This document shows, piece by piece, positions 12,343-23,260 of a stretch of 64,000 nucleotides of DNA. The notes under the pieces were generated by a model, which searched no databases, was not told where the DNA came from, and worked only from the letters and a program-made list of their open reading frames with translations. The translations under genes and the position numbers were made by a program. Numbering within the stretch: position 1 is the stretch's first letter; each line of letters starts with the position of its first letter. This DNA is from Prinsepia uniflora (lineage: Eukaryota > Streptophyta > Magnoliopsida > Rosales > Rosaceae): contig CM064868.1 of assembly GCA_032719365.1 (NCBI GenBank), positions 5,548,001-5,612,000 on the forward strand, in the 5' to 3' direction.

Positions 12343-15241
12343 GGATAAGACCCGTTCCTAAATTATCAGAATAACTGCACTGGTCCTGCTCCTGTCTAAT
12401 AGTTTTTGTCAGACAAGGGATATTATTTGTTTCATCCATAAATCTAGTAACCAACAAAAACCACCTCATGCAGGGTATCGCCCACATCCAACCTATTATC
12501 CCCATTTTAATGAATTTGAAGTTTATTAATATTAATTAAAACGATGTTTAATTATGGCCACAAGACAAGTACCATAACTTAAGTATTTGATATTTTTACT
12601 TAAGAATATATCAATTCTAATCGTTTTTAACTAAGGAACGTCTCTATGGAATTAAAACTATGAGAACTATACTAGAAAGTGAAAGACTAACCTTACATAT
12701 TTCGGCCATGGTTTCTAAGGCTGCTCTGCTGTATTCTTTACGTCCGAGCCATGTTTTTCTTAGTTCAGGAGAACCGTAGGACCTTTAGGGAGTTGTTACC
12801 ACACCCAGGTTAGTGATCCCTGGATTAGAATTAGGAAACTCGAAAACAAAGCTCACGGGCTCCCTTACACACCTCCACCGTACACCATCCTCTCGTCACG
12901 GTCTCACTTTTTCTTCTCTCCCTTTCCCTTTATCTTCTTCTTTTCCTTCCCCTGGATCTCTCTCATTTCCTCTGGTTTCTTACTTGGTGGCTTCCTTGGC
13001 TTTTTTTTTCTTTGTTTCATAACTGATTCATACTTTGAACATACACAACCATATAAATAGAAGAGCATGTCGGCGGGGAAGGTTAGAATAGGAGAAATAA
13101 GGAGAAGTCTAGAAAATTCTAGGTTTCTCTAGAAAGGGTATTTTAAGGAAAGATTACCAAAATGCCATTGATTATTGTTTACACCTAACAAACTCATACA
13201 ATCTTGAATTCGAGCGTATCACATGTCTACAAACTCAAGAGACTGAGACCTATGTAACGGTACTCGCCAATCGCTCCAAAATACCTAAGTCAAAAGGTCA
13301 ACATTTGACCCTTAAGGGTAAAACCATCATTTTCCCTTTCTATTTTTCAATTTTATTTTTTTTCTCGAGATTTGGACCGTTACAACCTACCCTCCTTAAA
13401 AAAAAATTTGTCCTCGAAATTTTAGTACAAATCCATCTTATGTTCAAATTCAAATTGGACAATTGAGTTGCTTCAAACGAACAACTTACTATTTTTCGTT
13501 TTTTTCCTACTCACAACTTCACATAGATAATGCTGGGATCCTGTATACGTTCAACTATCTCACATTCTTACTCTAGGTATCCTTAAGTCATCTTCAGGGG
13601 CACCACAATTTAGTTCCCACCAATTCAAAATCAAACTCAACCATTTATCATTTCAAAGATCACCCTTATCACATAACGGTACCACGTGTAAACCATCATC
13701 ACATTTCTCATCTGTGTCAATCCAAAAATAGCATCAGAATATTATCAAACACGTATTCTCTCGGGAAATGAGCCCAGCTTGAAGTTCGGGTTGTTTTTGC
13801 ACTACCGTTAGGCAGACCACTCGGGGTAGGAGCCCATCTCGATGTCCAAGTGATAACTGACTTAGGAAAAGAGCTACGATCGACGTCTGAGTTGTCACAG
13901 TCTCAGTAAAGAGGCCTAGCCCGACGTCTGAGACCAACCACTACCGACTCAGGAAAAAGGTCCAACTCAACGTCTGAGTCACCACCACAATACCAATCTC
14001 GAGAAAGGAGTCTTAACTCGACGTCCAAGATTGTCAACCACAATACATATAATCATCTTCATTGAACATTGTAGATTTATCAATATATTCATCAATATAA
14101 TTATCCAATAATGTCAAAATCAACCCTTTAATTACTCAATTTAATTTTGGGTTTAAAATATAAAACAATACAAGTTAACCCTTGAAACTATACTCAATCG
14201 ATGTCCATTTAATTTAAAAGTTGTATCAATGAACTCACAAAATTAAACACTAAAATTTTTGTATTGATCGGTCGGCCAAAGGAGGTCGCATGCGTGCCAC
14301 CACGTCCCTCTGCGTGTGGGCCTCACGTGCATGTGCATGGTTCATCTTCAACCTCTAGTTTCGACCCGTTTTCTTGCAAAACGGGTTGTTCAACCCGCGA
14401 CCAGAACCTGACTTCCTTTCCACCATTTCACGTCCATTTCTTATGTATAATACATCAATTCAAATATTTTTTAACTAAGGAATGTCTCTATGGACTTACA
14501 ACCACGAGAATTATACTAGAAAGTGAAAGGCTCACCTTAAAAATTGCGACCATGGTTTTCGGGGCTGTTCTGCTGCATTCCTTATGTTCGAGCCATGTTT
14601 TTCTTAGTTCATGAGGATTGTATGACCTTTAGGGAGCTGTTACGACACCCAGGTTGGTGAACCCTAGCCTAGAATTAGGAAACTCGAAAACAAAGCTCAC
14701 AGATTCCCTTACACACCTGCACCGTACAGCCTCCTTTCATCATGGTCTCCATTTCTCGTCTCTCCCTTTATCTTCTTCTTTTCCTTCCCATGGATCTCTC
14801 TCCTTTCCTCAGGTTTCTTACTTGGTGGCTTCCACGGTTTTGTTTTTTTCTTTGTTTCATCCATTTCAGCCACGAATCACTGATTCCTACTTTGAACATA
14901 CACAACCATATAAATAGAAGAGCATGTCGATGAGGAAGGTTAGAATAGGAAAAATGAGGAGAAGTCTAGAAAACTCTAGGTTTCTCTAGAAAGGACCAAA
15001 ATACCCTTCAAGGCAAAATTACCAAAATGCATTCGATTATTTGTTACCCGTAACAAACTCATACAATCTCAAATTCGAGCGTATCGTCTATCTCATGACA
15101 TTGAGACCTACGTAACGGTACGCGCCAATCACTCTGAAAGTACCTAGGATAAAAAGTCAACATTTGACCTTTGAGGGTAAAATTGTCATTTCCATTTCTA
15201 TTTTTAAATTTTATTTTTTTCTCGAGATTCAGGCCGTTACA
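12343..15241 (-). mobile_element. Truncated LTR element (two LTR copies), antisense
   Basis: Two related LTR segments end in ccgttaca at 13384 and 15241; 12630-13384 and 14480-15241 align in direct orientation over about 750 bp. Just right of the first end, 13385-13415 reads acctaccctcctta then A-rich, the reverse complement of the purine tract and aaatttcgaggac motif found just before 3' LTRs in Del/Tekay-type elements. So 12343-13384 would be the 3' LTR and about 13690-15241 the 5' LTR of a minus-strand element with nearly all its interior deleted. The flanks gaggc/gaggt may be a decayed target duplication. Diverged tandem phrases (gacgtctgag) lie at 13740-14030. Confidence 0.6.
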
Positions 15242-15355
15242 GAGGTTGCTTGGTTCTCTCTTGAGAAGCTGATTCGTTCTTTCTTGGGAGGTTCGGGCTG
15301 TTACAGAGGTTGCTTGGTTCTCTCTTGAGAAGCTGCTTCGTTCTTTCTTGGGAGG
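15228..15355. repeat. 64-bp tandem duplication across an LTR/flank junction
   Basis: 15228-15291 and 15292-15355 are near-identical 64-bp units, each containing the last LTR bases (ccgttaca / ctgttaca) plus the adjacent MULE sequence gaggttgcttggttctctc. Confidence 0.85.
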
Positions 15356-15572
15356 CGCTCAAGATTATGACCAAATGAAGATGAGAGGCTACTTGCAATC
15401 AAATGAGCGAAATGAAGCCTTGCTTCTTTTTGGGAGGAAAAAAAAAACAAAACATAGTGGGATGAGGGTTGCTATAAGGCTTATATAGTGTCTAGATATG
15501 TAAAAGTATTTTAGGGGTCTCTATTTTTTAATACATTTTTGACAAACTACCTATTGTTGTCAATTTCCCCAA

Positions 15573-16628
15573 AAAAAAAATTGATGTCAATGCGATGTTC
15601 ATTGATTCGGAAAAATTCCGATTTAAAATTTTGGGATTTTTCCAAATTAAAGATCCTCAACGGTGAAAATGAGATGGTGCTGGTCCATATTGGGTGGTTG
15701 ATGGAAAATCCCAACCCAACCTAAATCCATCCAATTTTCATAATTTTTAAATTAGCTAGCCAAAAATATTTACATCATATTCTGGTGGTATCTTTTTATA
15801 TCATTTGTTCAATTTATTGAATTTCTTTGTATATATATATTAATATTAATCAAAACTATTCATTCTTTAAATCACCGTGTTAAAATCATCTCTATAAAAA
15901 AATCGACAATATTTGAGATTATTTAGTCATTTATATATACGTACTAAATGGACGGTTTGTTATGAGGATCTTAATTCTTATCAAAATTGTTGATTTATTT
16001 TATACATATAAATTACTAAATGACCTTCAATCTTATTGATTTTTTATAGAAAGAATTTTGACATGATGATTTAGAAAATAAATGATTCCGATTATGGTAT
16101 ATGTACAACGATAATCGATAAATTGAAAAGTAGGTACATGAGGTATCACCAGAGTGTGATGTAACTATTATCCATTTGACAATGTACGAATTCGTTTTAC
16201 ATTACATTCGTACATTTTTTTTTTTTCAATTTCATAAATTACTTACATTCAAAAATAATTTGGTAAAAAAAAAGAAGCATTGTAATAAGTAATGAAAATA
16301 AGAGACTGATAATTTGCAAATACATTTTCTGATTTTACAAGCCTAAATTTGCAAAGCAGTACATATAAAAATGAGATACGTACTAACGTGTTACAGTACA
16401 GTGCACGGAAGAAGTCAAAATCCAGCTAACTTGATATTAAGATATTTGATAGGAAAGGTCATTGCCATCAAACTCACCCACTTGGTTTAACAAGAACAAG
16501 TCAAATATGTATTAATTGAGCATATAATGTAAATAAATAAATAAAAAGCCCAACCCGAAATATGATCAAAAGCTTTTACCTCACAATGAAGCCGGCCAGC
16601 GGATCGAAAAACTATATTGGATAGCTTT
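15573..16628. other. AT-rich intergenic sequence, no gene
   Basis: No credible ORF. Several GTAC tetramers are scattered here, downstream of MIR397 on its own strand. The miRNA primary transcript presumably ends somewhere in this stretch; no terminator can be named. Confidence 0.5.
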
Positions 16629-16788
16629 AGCACTCGTCAAAATGGATAGAAACATAATTGAGTGCAGCGTTGAAGAAATGTTGCCGGTTTGATTCCATAA
16701 AAATTAGGAATCGAAAACGAAAAGAATCGACTTTGATTCATCAACGCTGCACTCAATGATGTTTCTTCTATCTGGAACCTCCAGTGCT
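16629..16788 (-). ncRNA. MIR397: MIR397 precursor hairpin
   Basis: A 160-nt fold-back read on the minus strand. The outer stem pairs 16783-16788 with 16629-16634. The inner stem pairs the mature arm with 16653-16674, leaving only a few mismatches and a loop of about 65 nt. The 5' arm contains the miR397 sequence at the position expected for this family, where the mature product comes from the 5' arm. In known plants miR397 directs cleavage of laccase mRNAs and so affects lignin formation, and it is induced by copper shortage through SPL7. The locus sits in a small island between a MULE and an old Tat element. Sequence and pairing are seen directly; function is inferred from the family. Confidence 0.92.
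16739..16759 (-). ncRNA. miR397: Mature miR397 (21 nt, 5' arm)
   Basis: On the minus strand the 21 bases begin TCATTGAGTGCAGCG and end TTGATG. As I remember it, this is identical at all positions to the canonical plant miR397a, including the G in GCAGCG that separates 397a from 397b. It starts with U, as expected for AGO1 loading. The star strand lies at about 16653-16674, with a mismatch near each end. Confidence 0.92.
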
Positions 16789-16818
16789 CATGGGCATAAT
16801 AAAAATGACAGATGCATA

Positions 16819-16831
16819 TGTATATATAATG
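16819..16831 (-). promoter_or_regulatory. Candidate TATA box of MIR397
   Basis: The plus-strand tgtatatataat reads as attatatataca on the minus strand, about 30-40 bp before the outer stem of the hairpin. A start site near 16790-16800 would fit, with a very short leader. Position alone supports it. Confidence 0.5.
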
Positions 16832-16858
16832 TAGATGATGAGATTAAAGATTAATGTA

Positions 16859-16983
16859 GTACTACACCAAGGTGGTATTGAATATGGTTGACCGATTGTA
16901 CTACCATTCAAGTTTATAATAAACTCAAATCTCTATTTGTACTGGTTTATTGTACTCATCAAGTCATTGTTGTACACTTGTAC
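16859..16983 (-). promoter_or_regulatory. Cluster of six GTAC copper-response core motifs
   Basis: GTAC occurs at 16859, 16898, 16939, 16952, 16972 and 16980, six times in 125 bp where about 0.5 is expected by chance. The cluster begins about 70 bp upstream of the hairpin and about 30 bp upstream of the TATA box. GTAC is the core bound by SPL7 in Arabidopsis and by CRR1 in Chlamydomonas, and clusters of it precede copper-regulated microRNA genes (miR397, 398, 408, 857). Binding here is inferred. Confidence 0.7.
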
Positions 16984-17373
16984 TGCACATACCAATATCC
17001 ACCTAATTTTGTAACCCTATGGACCTAGACCTCTCTCTTTCTTATTTTCTTACACACCCATGATTAGATTGGTCGTTGTTTGATTATGTTAAAACTAGCT
17101 ACTCATACGTAGGTCCAATTTCACATGCATATTTCATATTAGATTGAGAAATTTTCAACTCCTACACATATGTTGCTGAAGTTATGGGTGATTATCAAAA
17201 TGGGAACAACCTCCTATCAATTGGAAAGTGTAACTCATTGGCGTTTTACTATACATGTGTATGCTACCTAATAAAATTTATTGTTTTCTGTGTATTTACG
17301 TTAAATATTAGAATTATGTAATTTAAGATAATTTTTTAAACTATAATTTTATTAAACAATTAAAACTTTGATG
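16984..17373. other. Upstream spacer of MIR397, nothing else recognised
   Basis: AT-rich sequence up to the target duplication of the Tat-type element (17374-17378). It probably includes distal promoter of MIR397. No ORF. Confidence 0.4.
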
Positions 17374-17378
17374 TAGTG

Positions 17379-17954
17379 TGTTGATGCACAAAATGTGCCA
17401 ACTTAGAGTGCGAATCCTTCTCAGTTACGTGCCCTTAAACTGACATGTCAAAAAAAGGTAATTGGTCGTCGGTCAGAAGTAGGCACTGGTGTGGTACCAG
17501 CCTAAGGGTATTTCGACGTCCAAGTTAGTGATGCGTCTGTGTGTAAAGAGTATGTGGTGAATAGTAATTTGTAAAGTAATTGTAAATAGTAAATGTTTAG
17601 TTACCTTTATGGAGAAAAGTGACCTTTTTTGTATGGTTGTGAGGGTGACAATAAATATATTCTTCCACTTTTTTGTATGGTTGTGAGGGTGACAATAAAT
17701 ATATTCTTCCACTTTTTTGTATGGTTGTGAGGGTGAAAATAAATATATTCTTCCAATGTGGAAGAATGAGCATTCGTTGTAAGGTTGACATGTGTCCTAA
17801 TGATGGAAAAATGAGGTATGTCCACGTGTCAGTGTTGATCAGCCTTTACTAGGGTTTGTTTATTAGTGTGGGCTTGGGCTTCTTGAGCTTTGTAAGAGTG
17901 TGTTGAGTTAGAGGTATTGGGCACAAATGAGTCCGAACTAATATGATATCAATA
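17379..17954 (-). repeat. 3' LTR of the old Tat-type element
   Basis: On the minus strand it starts TATTGATATCATATTAG (TG mutated to TA) and ends GCATCAACA. It is about 95 bp longer than its partner because of a 44-bp unit present three times at 17627-17758. The adjacent purine tract on the minus strand, gagcttgggggactttta (17955-17970), identifies it as the 3' LTR. Confidence 0.85.
17627..17758. repeat. 44-bp tandem repeat, three copies, in LTR
   Basis: gtatggttgtgagggtga recurs at 17631, 17675 and 17719, with nearly identical 44-bp units. The partner LTR at 29144-29624 has a single diverged unit near 29390, so the expansion happened in this copy. Confidence 0.9.
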
Positions 17955-18042
17955 AAAGTCCCCCAAGCTCTTAACCAAGGTGAAATTTCTCGGTTGGGGA
18001 CTTGTAAAATTGCACCAGACTCGGTGTAAGGAATATACCTCT

Positions 18043-18067
18043 AGTCCCCTAAGTCCCCCGGACGAGA
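18043..18067 (-). other. Second polypurine-like motif, about 95 bp before the LTR
   Basis: On the minus strand it reads ccgggggacttaggggacta, matching gcttgggggactggggact at 45101-45119 in the intact element. The distance to the 3' LTR is about 95 bp in both. It may be a second plus-strand priming site or a duplicated PPT. Confidence 0.5.
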
Positions 18068-18390
18068 GAGAGTATACCAAGCGGAATGTCTAATCGGTAT
18101 GTGTTGAGTTGGACCGGTCGGTGGACTAGTGGGACACTAATCGGTATGCCTTCACTGGGTGGGTGGGTGTGCCCTGACCTACTAGTGTTGCACTCTGTTA
18201 GAAGGCGTGCGAAACGATTAGTGTTAGTAGGGCAGGTCAGATGTTGCCAGCTGTGCGGCTCGGTCGGTGCCGTTTGGGTTTCCAGCGATTGTGTCTAGGG
18301 ACGCGTGGGACTAGTGTGATCATGACTGGTGGCGACGGTAGTAAATGCTGGGTTTTTACCGAGGCGACCATTCGCATGACGATACGCCCT

Positions 18391-18398
18391 TATAAATA
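18391..18398 (+). promoter_or_regulatory. TATA box of the antisense gene (old element)
   Basis: tataaata lies 321 bp before the ATG at 18712. The young element has TATAAAAG 324 bp before the antisense ATG (44165-44172, minus). A 5'-UTR intron lies between (18555-18702, donor GTACGT, acceptor cttttcttag), again as in the young element. This places an independent promoter opposite to the element's own direction. Confidence 0.65.
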
Positions 18399-18711
18399 GT
18401 GGAGAAAATGAGAAGGGATTTTCACTTTCACTTTTCTCACCTTTGCTTTGGTGAAATTCTGCTCTTCCAACCAGGCGATTTCCGACAAGGCTTTTTGTGA
18501 CTGAGCTTACGATGGTGTGATTTCCGGCTTGGATGACTGTCATGTAAAAACAAGGTACGTTCCTTTCTCTCGTCCTTTTTTCGATTGAATTTTAGTTTTG
18601 AGGAAGAACTGGGGATGAACTGAGGAGTTGGACATCGGTTCGACCAAATGAGCATAGCAGACAGTTAACATATATTTTTTTTCCTATTTCCCCTTTTCTT
18701 AGATTACTTCG

Positions 18712-20045
18712 ATGTCTAACCGGGATAACGAGTCCAACGAGGTTTAGGATTACGCTAGCGATGAGCAGTCTAATGCATCGTCATCGGTGGAGATGAGCAG
18801 TTAGTAGAAATCAGTGACAGCAAGAAGATCAACAAGAAGTCTAATCGGGGTGATCAGACTGGCATATCGACGTCGAGTCAGCCTACGGGCAACGAAAAGT
18901 TTGCTTAGACGGCTAGAAAGCCGTCTAGGATCGTTCGTGTTGTGAGGACGATGGGTGGTCGGGATAGGAAACTAGTAAGGGTGATCGGTACATCGATTGA
19001 TGAGGTCACTGAGGAAGAGATACTAACCACTTTGCCTATAAAGAAGGCTAAGTTTTAAGTCATTGAGCTCATGAGCAAGGAGATGAAGGCGACTGTGGAG
19101 AGGTTTTGGTCTGCCTAGAAGATCCTGTTTGACGTGGAGTTGAGGGTGGTTGGTGCTTTTGTGGTGCTGAGCAACCCTCCTCCGGGGTATGCCCTTTTTC
19201 TACCCTGAGCTGTACACACATAGGTTGAGGTTCCCCCTACACCCTTGGTTAAGGTTTATGGTAAAAAAACTGGGGGTGACCCATGGTCAACTTAATCAGA
19301 ACATCTGGATTATACTGATCAGCTTGTATGCTACGTTTGTGAAGGCAAAGCAAAAGTCGTCGACGTATGGCAAGGTGGTGCACATATATGAGTTCAGTCA
19401 GAAACATCAAAGACGGGGCTGGGTGCATCCTCGGTGTAGGGATAAGATGGCCTGATGGGACTTTATTATCGGTATGTCGTCGTTCAAGAAGATATATAAG
19501 ACAAAGTTTATCTTTGTCTGTAGGAACTGGGGAGGAGAGGGCATCCCATCTCACCGACTTGGTGCCATCGGGACATACTTTGAGTGCCTCAGACATTGTT
19601 TGAGGTCGGCCTCATCTTGAACCTAGGTAAGGACATGTTGTTAAAGTTGTATTTTGTTAATAGCTTTGGTCAATAAGCTGATGCCTTTGTATTTTTCTTG
19701 CAAGTCGTTCCTAAAGACGCCAAGGAGCGCATTAACCGGTCGACCAAGGAAATTTTGGAAGTAAGCAAGCAGGTAATGGCTGACTCGGTTGAGCAGGATA
19801 GGATGTCTAAGCCGACTGTGGCTCCTTCTTCGCGGGAGTCGGTCAACAAGAAAAGGAAAGAAGTGTCGAGTGCCAGCGGGAGGTCTCAATCAAAGGGAAC
19901 TCCAACCGTCAACCAGAGGGCGACTAAAAGAATGCACTGTCTGTTAGAGGCCAACAAGACCAAGAAACCGAATAGGGTGCCCATAGGGACCAAGACTGTA
20001 ATAGTCAAATCTTCTTCCGAGTCGACCGCCAATGCGTCTGAATAG
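18712..20045 (+). pseudogene. Antisense gene (aORF) relic of the old Tat-type element
   Basis: It starts at ATG 18712 (MSNRDNESNEV, then a stop) just after a 5'-UTR intron. The recognisable core is at 19189-19455: FPLHPWLRFMVKKLGVTHGQ, followed by LNQNIWIILISLYATF and a GW(V/I) block. It matches the core of the young element's antisense protein (LPLHPWVQRMVAQVGVAIGQ). A later lysine-rich piece (19698-20045) contains KKRKEV-type basic clusters. Many in-frame stops (several TAG) and frame changes show it is dead. It lies on the strand opposite to gag-pro. It belongs to the antisense ORF class known from Tat-lineage elements; its function is unknown. Confidence 0.7.
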
Positions 20046-20775
20046 ACCGCCTGTTCCTTTGAGCCAGCCTTTAATCCCTCTAAACTAGTCAGTGAGCTAG
20101 TGGTTCAAGTTATCGAGCTAGATAAGGATGTGATCGAAGACCCTTAGTAGATGAGATAATCCGAGAGGACAATAGGGATTGAGGTCTTAGAGGATGATGC
20201 CGAGAGGAAAAGGCAGGTCTGGAATACCCTCAAGCAGGCTGCAAGGCATGAGAAACATGCCCGATTCAGTGTGAGTGGGGCTTGCATGTTTCTAGAGCCT
20301 TTCGTTCTATTTGGCGATATGTCCTATCCTCCACTACATTTCCCGACTAGAACCTAACCTCTGTCGCTGCCTCATCAACATGCTTAGACACTGTTTCTCT
20401 TCCCCATGCCTAAATCTTATCCTCTGCCACCATCTCATCATCAAACTAATCGACACGCGGTGGAGATGACCGACCATGATGGTGTGGAGCTTCGCAAGTT
20501 CACTAGGCTTGGTGCAAAGTGGCAAGACATCTCAGTCGCCATCCGAGAGAAGATGTTGTCGGTCATCAATGGCCTAGCGACTGGGTCTTTGATGGAGTGT
20601 CCGAGCAGGATGATCTACAGTGAGCTCTTGTCGCATTGCCAAATGACTTCACTGCGTCGAGTTGCATGGTTGGCTAGTAGAAGCCCTGGTGAAAGGCCTT
20701 GTGAGCCAGGAATCAGGGGCCTAAGTGGTTACCACAAACCCCTGCATGTATTTCCTTGAGGATTTTCCTGGTCTG
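20046..20775. other. Old Tat-type interior, degenerate
   Basis: Probably the tail of the antisense gene, with short open stretches such as 20406-20759 that are unlike known proteins. The deletion that removed the polymerase core must lie between here and 23261. Confidence 0.4.
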
Positions 20776-23255
20776 TGACAGGACCCTTCCCAATTGGACT
20801 TTGATAACCGTTCCCAGTCCTGCTCTCGTCTGACAAGTCAACTGAAGTTTCGAAACTACCCTTCAGCACCTGTCAAACAAGGGATGACTGCACTGATTTC
20901 CGCTCATGCCTCCGCCTCTCGATCAGCCCCGAACGTCGTGCCACGGCCTGGAAGGTCATCAAAACAGGAAAGGTGTGAGTGGACAAAAATAATATCATTT
21001 AAAAACACATTTCAAAATACATCATTTACCCTCCAATTTATCAAACCATGCATGCATAGGGTAAAACATATGTATAACAATCACCGGCTTTCCAGCCAAA
21101 GCACATGAAACGTATCAAATCCCGGCTCTCAAGCCAAACATATGAAAACGATAACCTGGGTACAAAGACCAAAACTCGTACTCAATACCAGTACGCAATC
21201 ACAATCAACATCAAACAGCACTACTCACAAGTGCACAATCAATCAATCCGCACTATTCACAAGTGCACAACAATCACACAGTTACAAACGCACTAAGCGT
21301 AGGCCAACCTCGGGAACTGCACTCAAGCACCATTTGAGTCATATTAGTCATGTCTGGGGACTGCACACGCACCGTCTAGACGTACCACATACTCGGGGAC
21401 TGCACTCACGCAACATCTGAGTCACGTCTAGGAACTGCACTCGCACCATCCAGAAAATGGTCCAGTATCCATACCACAAACACATATCATTGACTTCAAA
21501 CCAAGTCAAAAGCATTCCCCACAGGGTCTCAAGCCCAAATTCCATTTACACGTAAGTCCATAAAATCTCATTTTCAAACAATAAAATAATCCAGAAATCA
21601 TCCTTGACTCACCAACTAAGTCAAAATATCCTTTTTGAAACCATTTTGACTCCGGGCCTAGCCAAAAACATCATTTGCACATTTCTCATAAAACGTGCCC
21701 GAAAGACCGATTAAAATAATCATTAAATCACAAATAATCATGCCAATTCATCATGACATCATTGCAATTCAAATCATGCAATCAATCATGTAAAACATTT
21801 AACTATGCATGCATAACGGTTCATAAAACAAACGTCCACTCACACACCATCCAAACTGCTCGCTTTCCGAGCTGCGCGCGTTTCCGTAATTTTCGGTACC
21901 TTCCAGGAATTCCAAGTCCTGTCCAAATTCATCATTAAGGGTCACTAGTGACATAATTAACATCATATTAATTTCCCACAATTTTTTGGGAATTAAATAT
22001 TAATTAAAAACGTAACATAAACCTTCGGACCCTCGAAACAATATCGAAACGGTATCCGATTAACTCGAAACCAACACCAAAATGTTCGTTACATTGCATA
22101 GAATAAAAGTCATGTTGAACTCACCTCGATAATCGAGCCCAAGCGCCCTCACGCGCCACCGTGAGTGGCTGCGCGTGAAACCCACGCGCCTACTACAGTG
22201 CATCGTCCTCACCCGTTTAACTGATAAATGGATCCTACAACCCGCGAACAAACCCGACTCGATTCCCATCAATTCTGCATCAATTTCGACAATTGAACAG
22301 TCCATTAGCATCGTTATGGATCCAATTAAGGTTCTGTAACCTCAATTACATAAACACTTACCTCGATCCTTCAAATAGAACTCGACTTTTCGAAGAACAT
22401 AATCGTACTATTCATCCCTCAATCACCATCAATTCTTAGTGTTTTCTTTCAATTGGTGTATCAGGAAGCTTCATAGGATCCTAATAAACATATTTCCAAG
22501 TTCAATTTCATTGTTTTATGTCTCCAATTTCTCGACTCATGCTCGAAAATTCAACGTCTTCCTCATCTATGTTCTAGCCCAAAACGGCCCCAATTCGCAT
22601 CAAATTTGAGTTGATACTAATCGAATTGATCACAGAAGGCTCAATTCAATCCCAATTTGAAGCATCTCGAGCTATAAATTCAAATTCGAATTTTTGAAAG
22701 GTATGAACTTCACAGGTTTGGGTCTTCGGGTTTCTTTGGGTTCTTCTTCCTCTCATTCCCACTTATTTTTCTCTGTAAATTCGTCCCACCGTCTTAGGTT
22801 TTTATACTTAGCTTCATCCATCAATTAATTGATGAAATTCAAACAAAAGGGTGGGCGGTTTTTGTTGTCCTTGTTAGGCATTCATACACGATATCAAACA
22901 AAGCCACCAATCCCTCTACTGTAGTGACATGTGTCACTCAAGGAGCTAAATGATTCATCAATGGGGCTGCATCATCAAATTCCAGTGCCAAATTACCTTT
23001 TTACCTTAACTAACAAAATGACCAAAATGCCTCTCGCCGTTCGAGACCCACAACTTTCACATCCGACCTCTGATTGACGCATGCCGTCTGTCTACGGATT
23101 CAGCGTCCCGAGACCTATCCAACGGTATTTCCAGAAAGTCCAAACAAGGTCCCGATCAAAAAGTCAAACTTTTGGCCCTTATAAACAGGGGCAAAATCGT
23201 CATTTCTTTCCAATTTTTCTGATTTTTCCTTTTTTTGAATTTTCGGGTCTTTATA
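20776..23255 (-). mobile_element. Solo chromovirus LTR, antisense
   Basis: 2480 bp starting tgacaggacccttccc. The far end reads gggtctttata, a mutated form of the usual gggtcgttaca. The flanks gtctg (20771-20775) and gcctg (23256-23260) form a target duplication with one mismatch. It contains the GC-rich ACGCGCC box (22144-22195) and a gggactgcact repeat area (21310-21440). No coding region; the ORFs inside are incidental. Confidence 0.85.
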
Positions 23256-23260
23256 GCCTG

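Larger units (their letters stand above)
6787..15572. mobile_element. Mutator-like element copy B, split by LTR insertions
   Basis: The left terminal repeat (6787-7005) is the inverse of 8820-8945 plus the pieces at 9340-9356, 12261-12340 and 15243-15570. The outermost right end (15470-15570) is the inverse of 4811-4905. The left side lacks the outer 90 bp and abuts copy A, so 6590-6665 and 6790-6870 form an inverted repeat across the junction. The interior carries a DUF1985-type gene relic. Two LTR-type insertions (9357-12260 and 12343-15241) sit in the right arm. Confidence 0.55.

Noticed and set aside
12813..14917. Pair of similar ORFs (LELGNSKTKLT...) at 12813 and 14654 as a duplicated gene
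   Set aside because: They are the same frame in two copies of one LTR; no protein family, and the surrounding non-coding bases are equally conserved.
17473..17825. Three overlapping minus-strand ORFs with repeated peptide (HNHTKK)
   Set aside because: They are translations of the 44-bp LTR repeat in three frames, not a gene.
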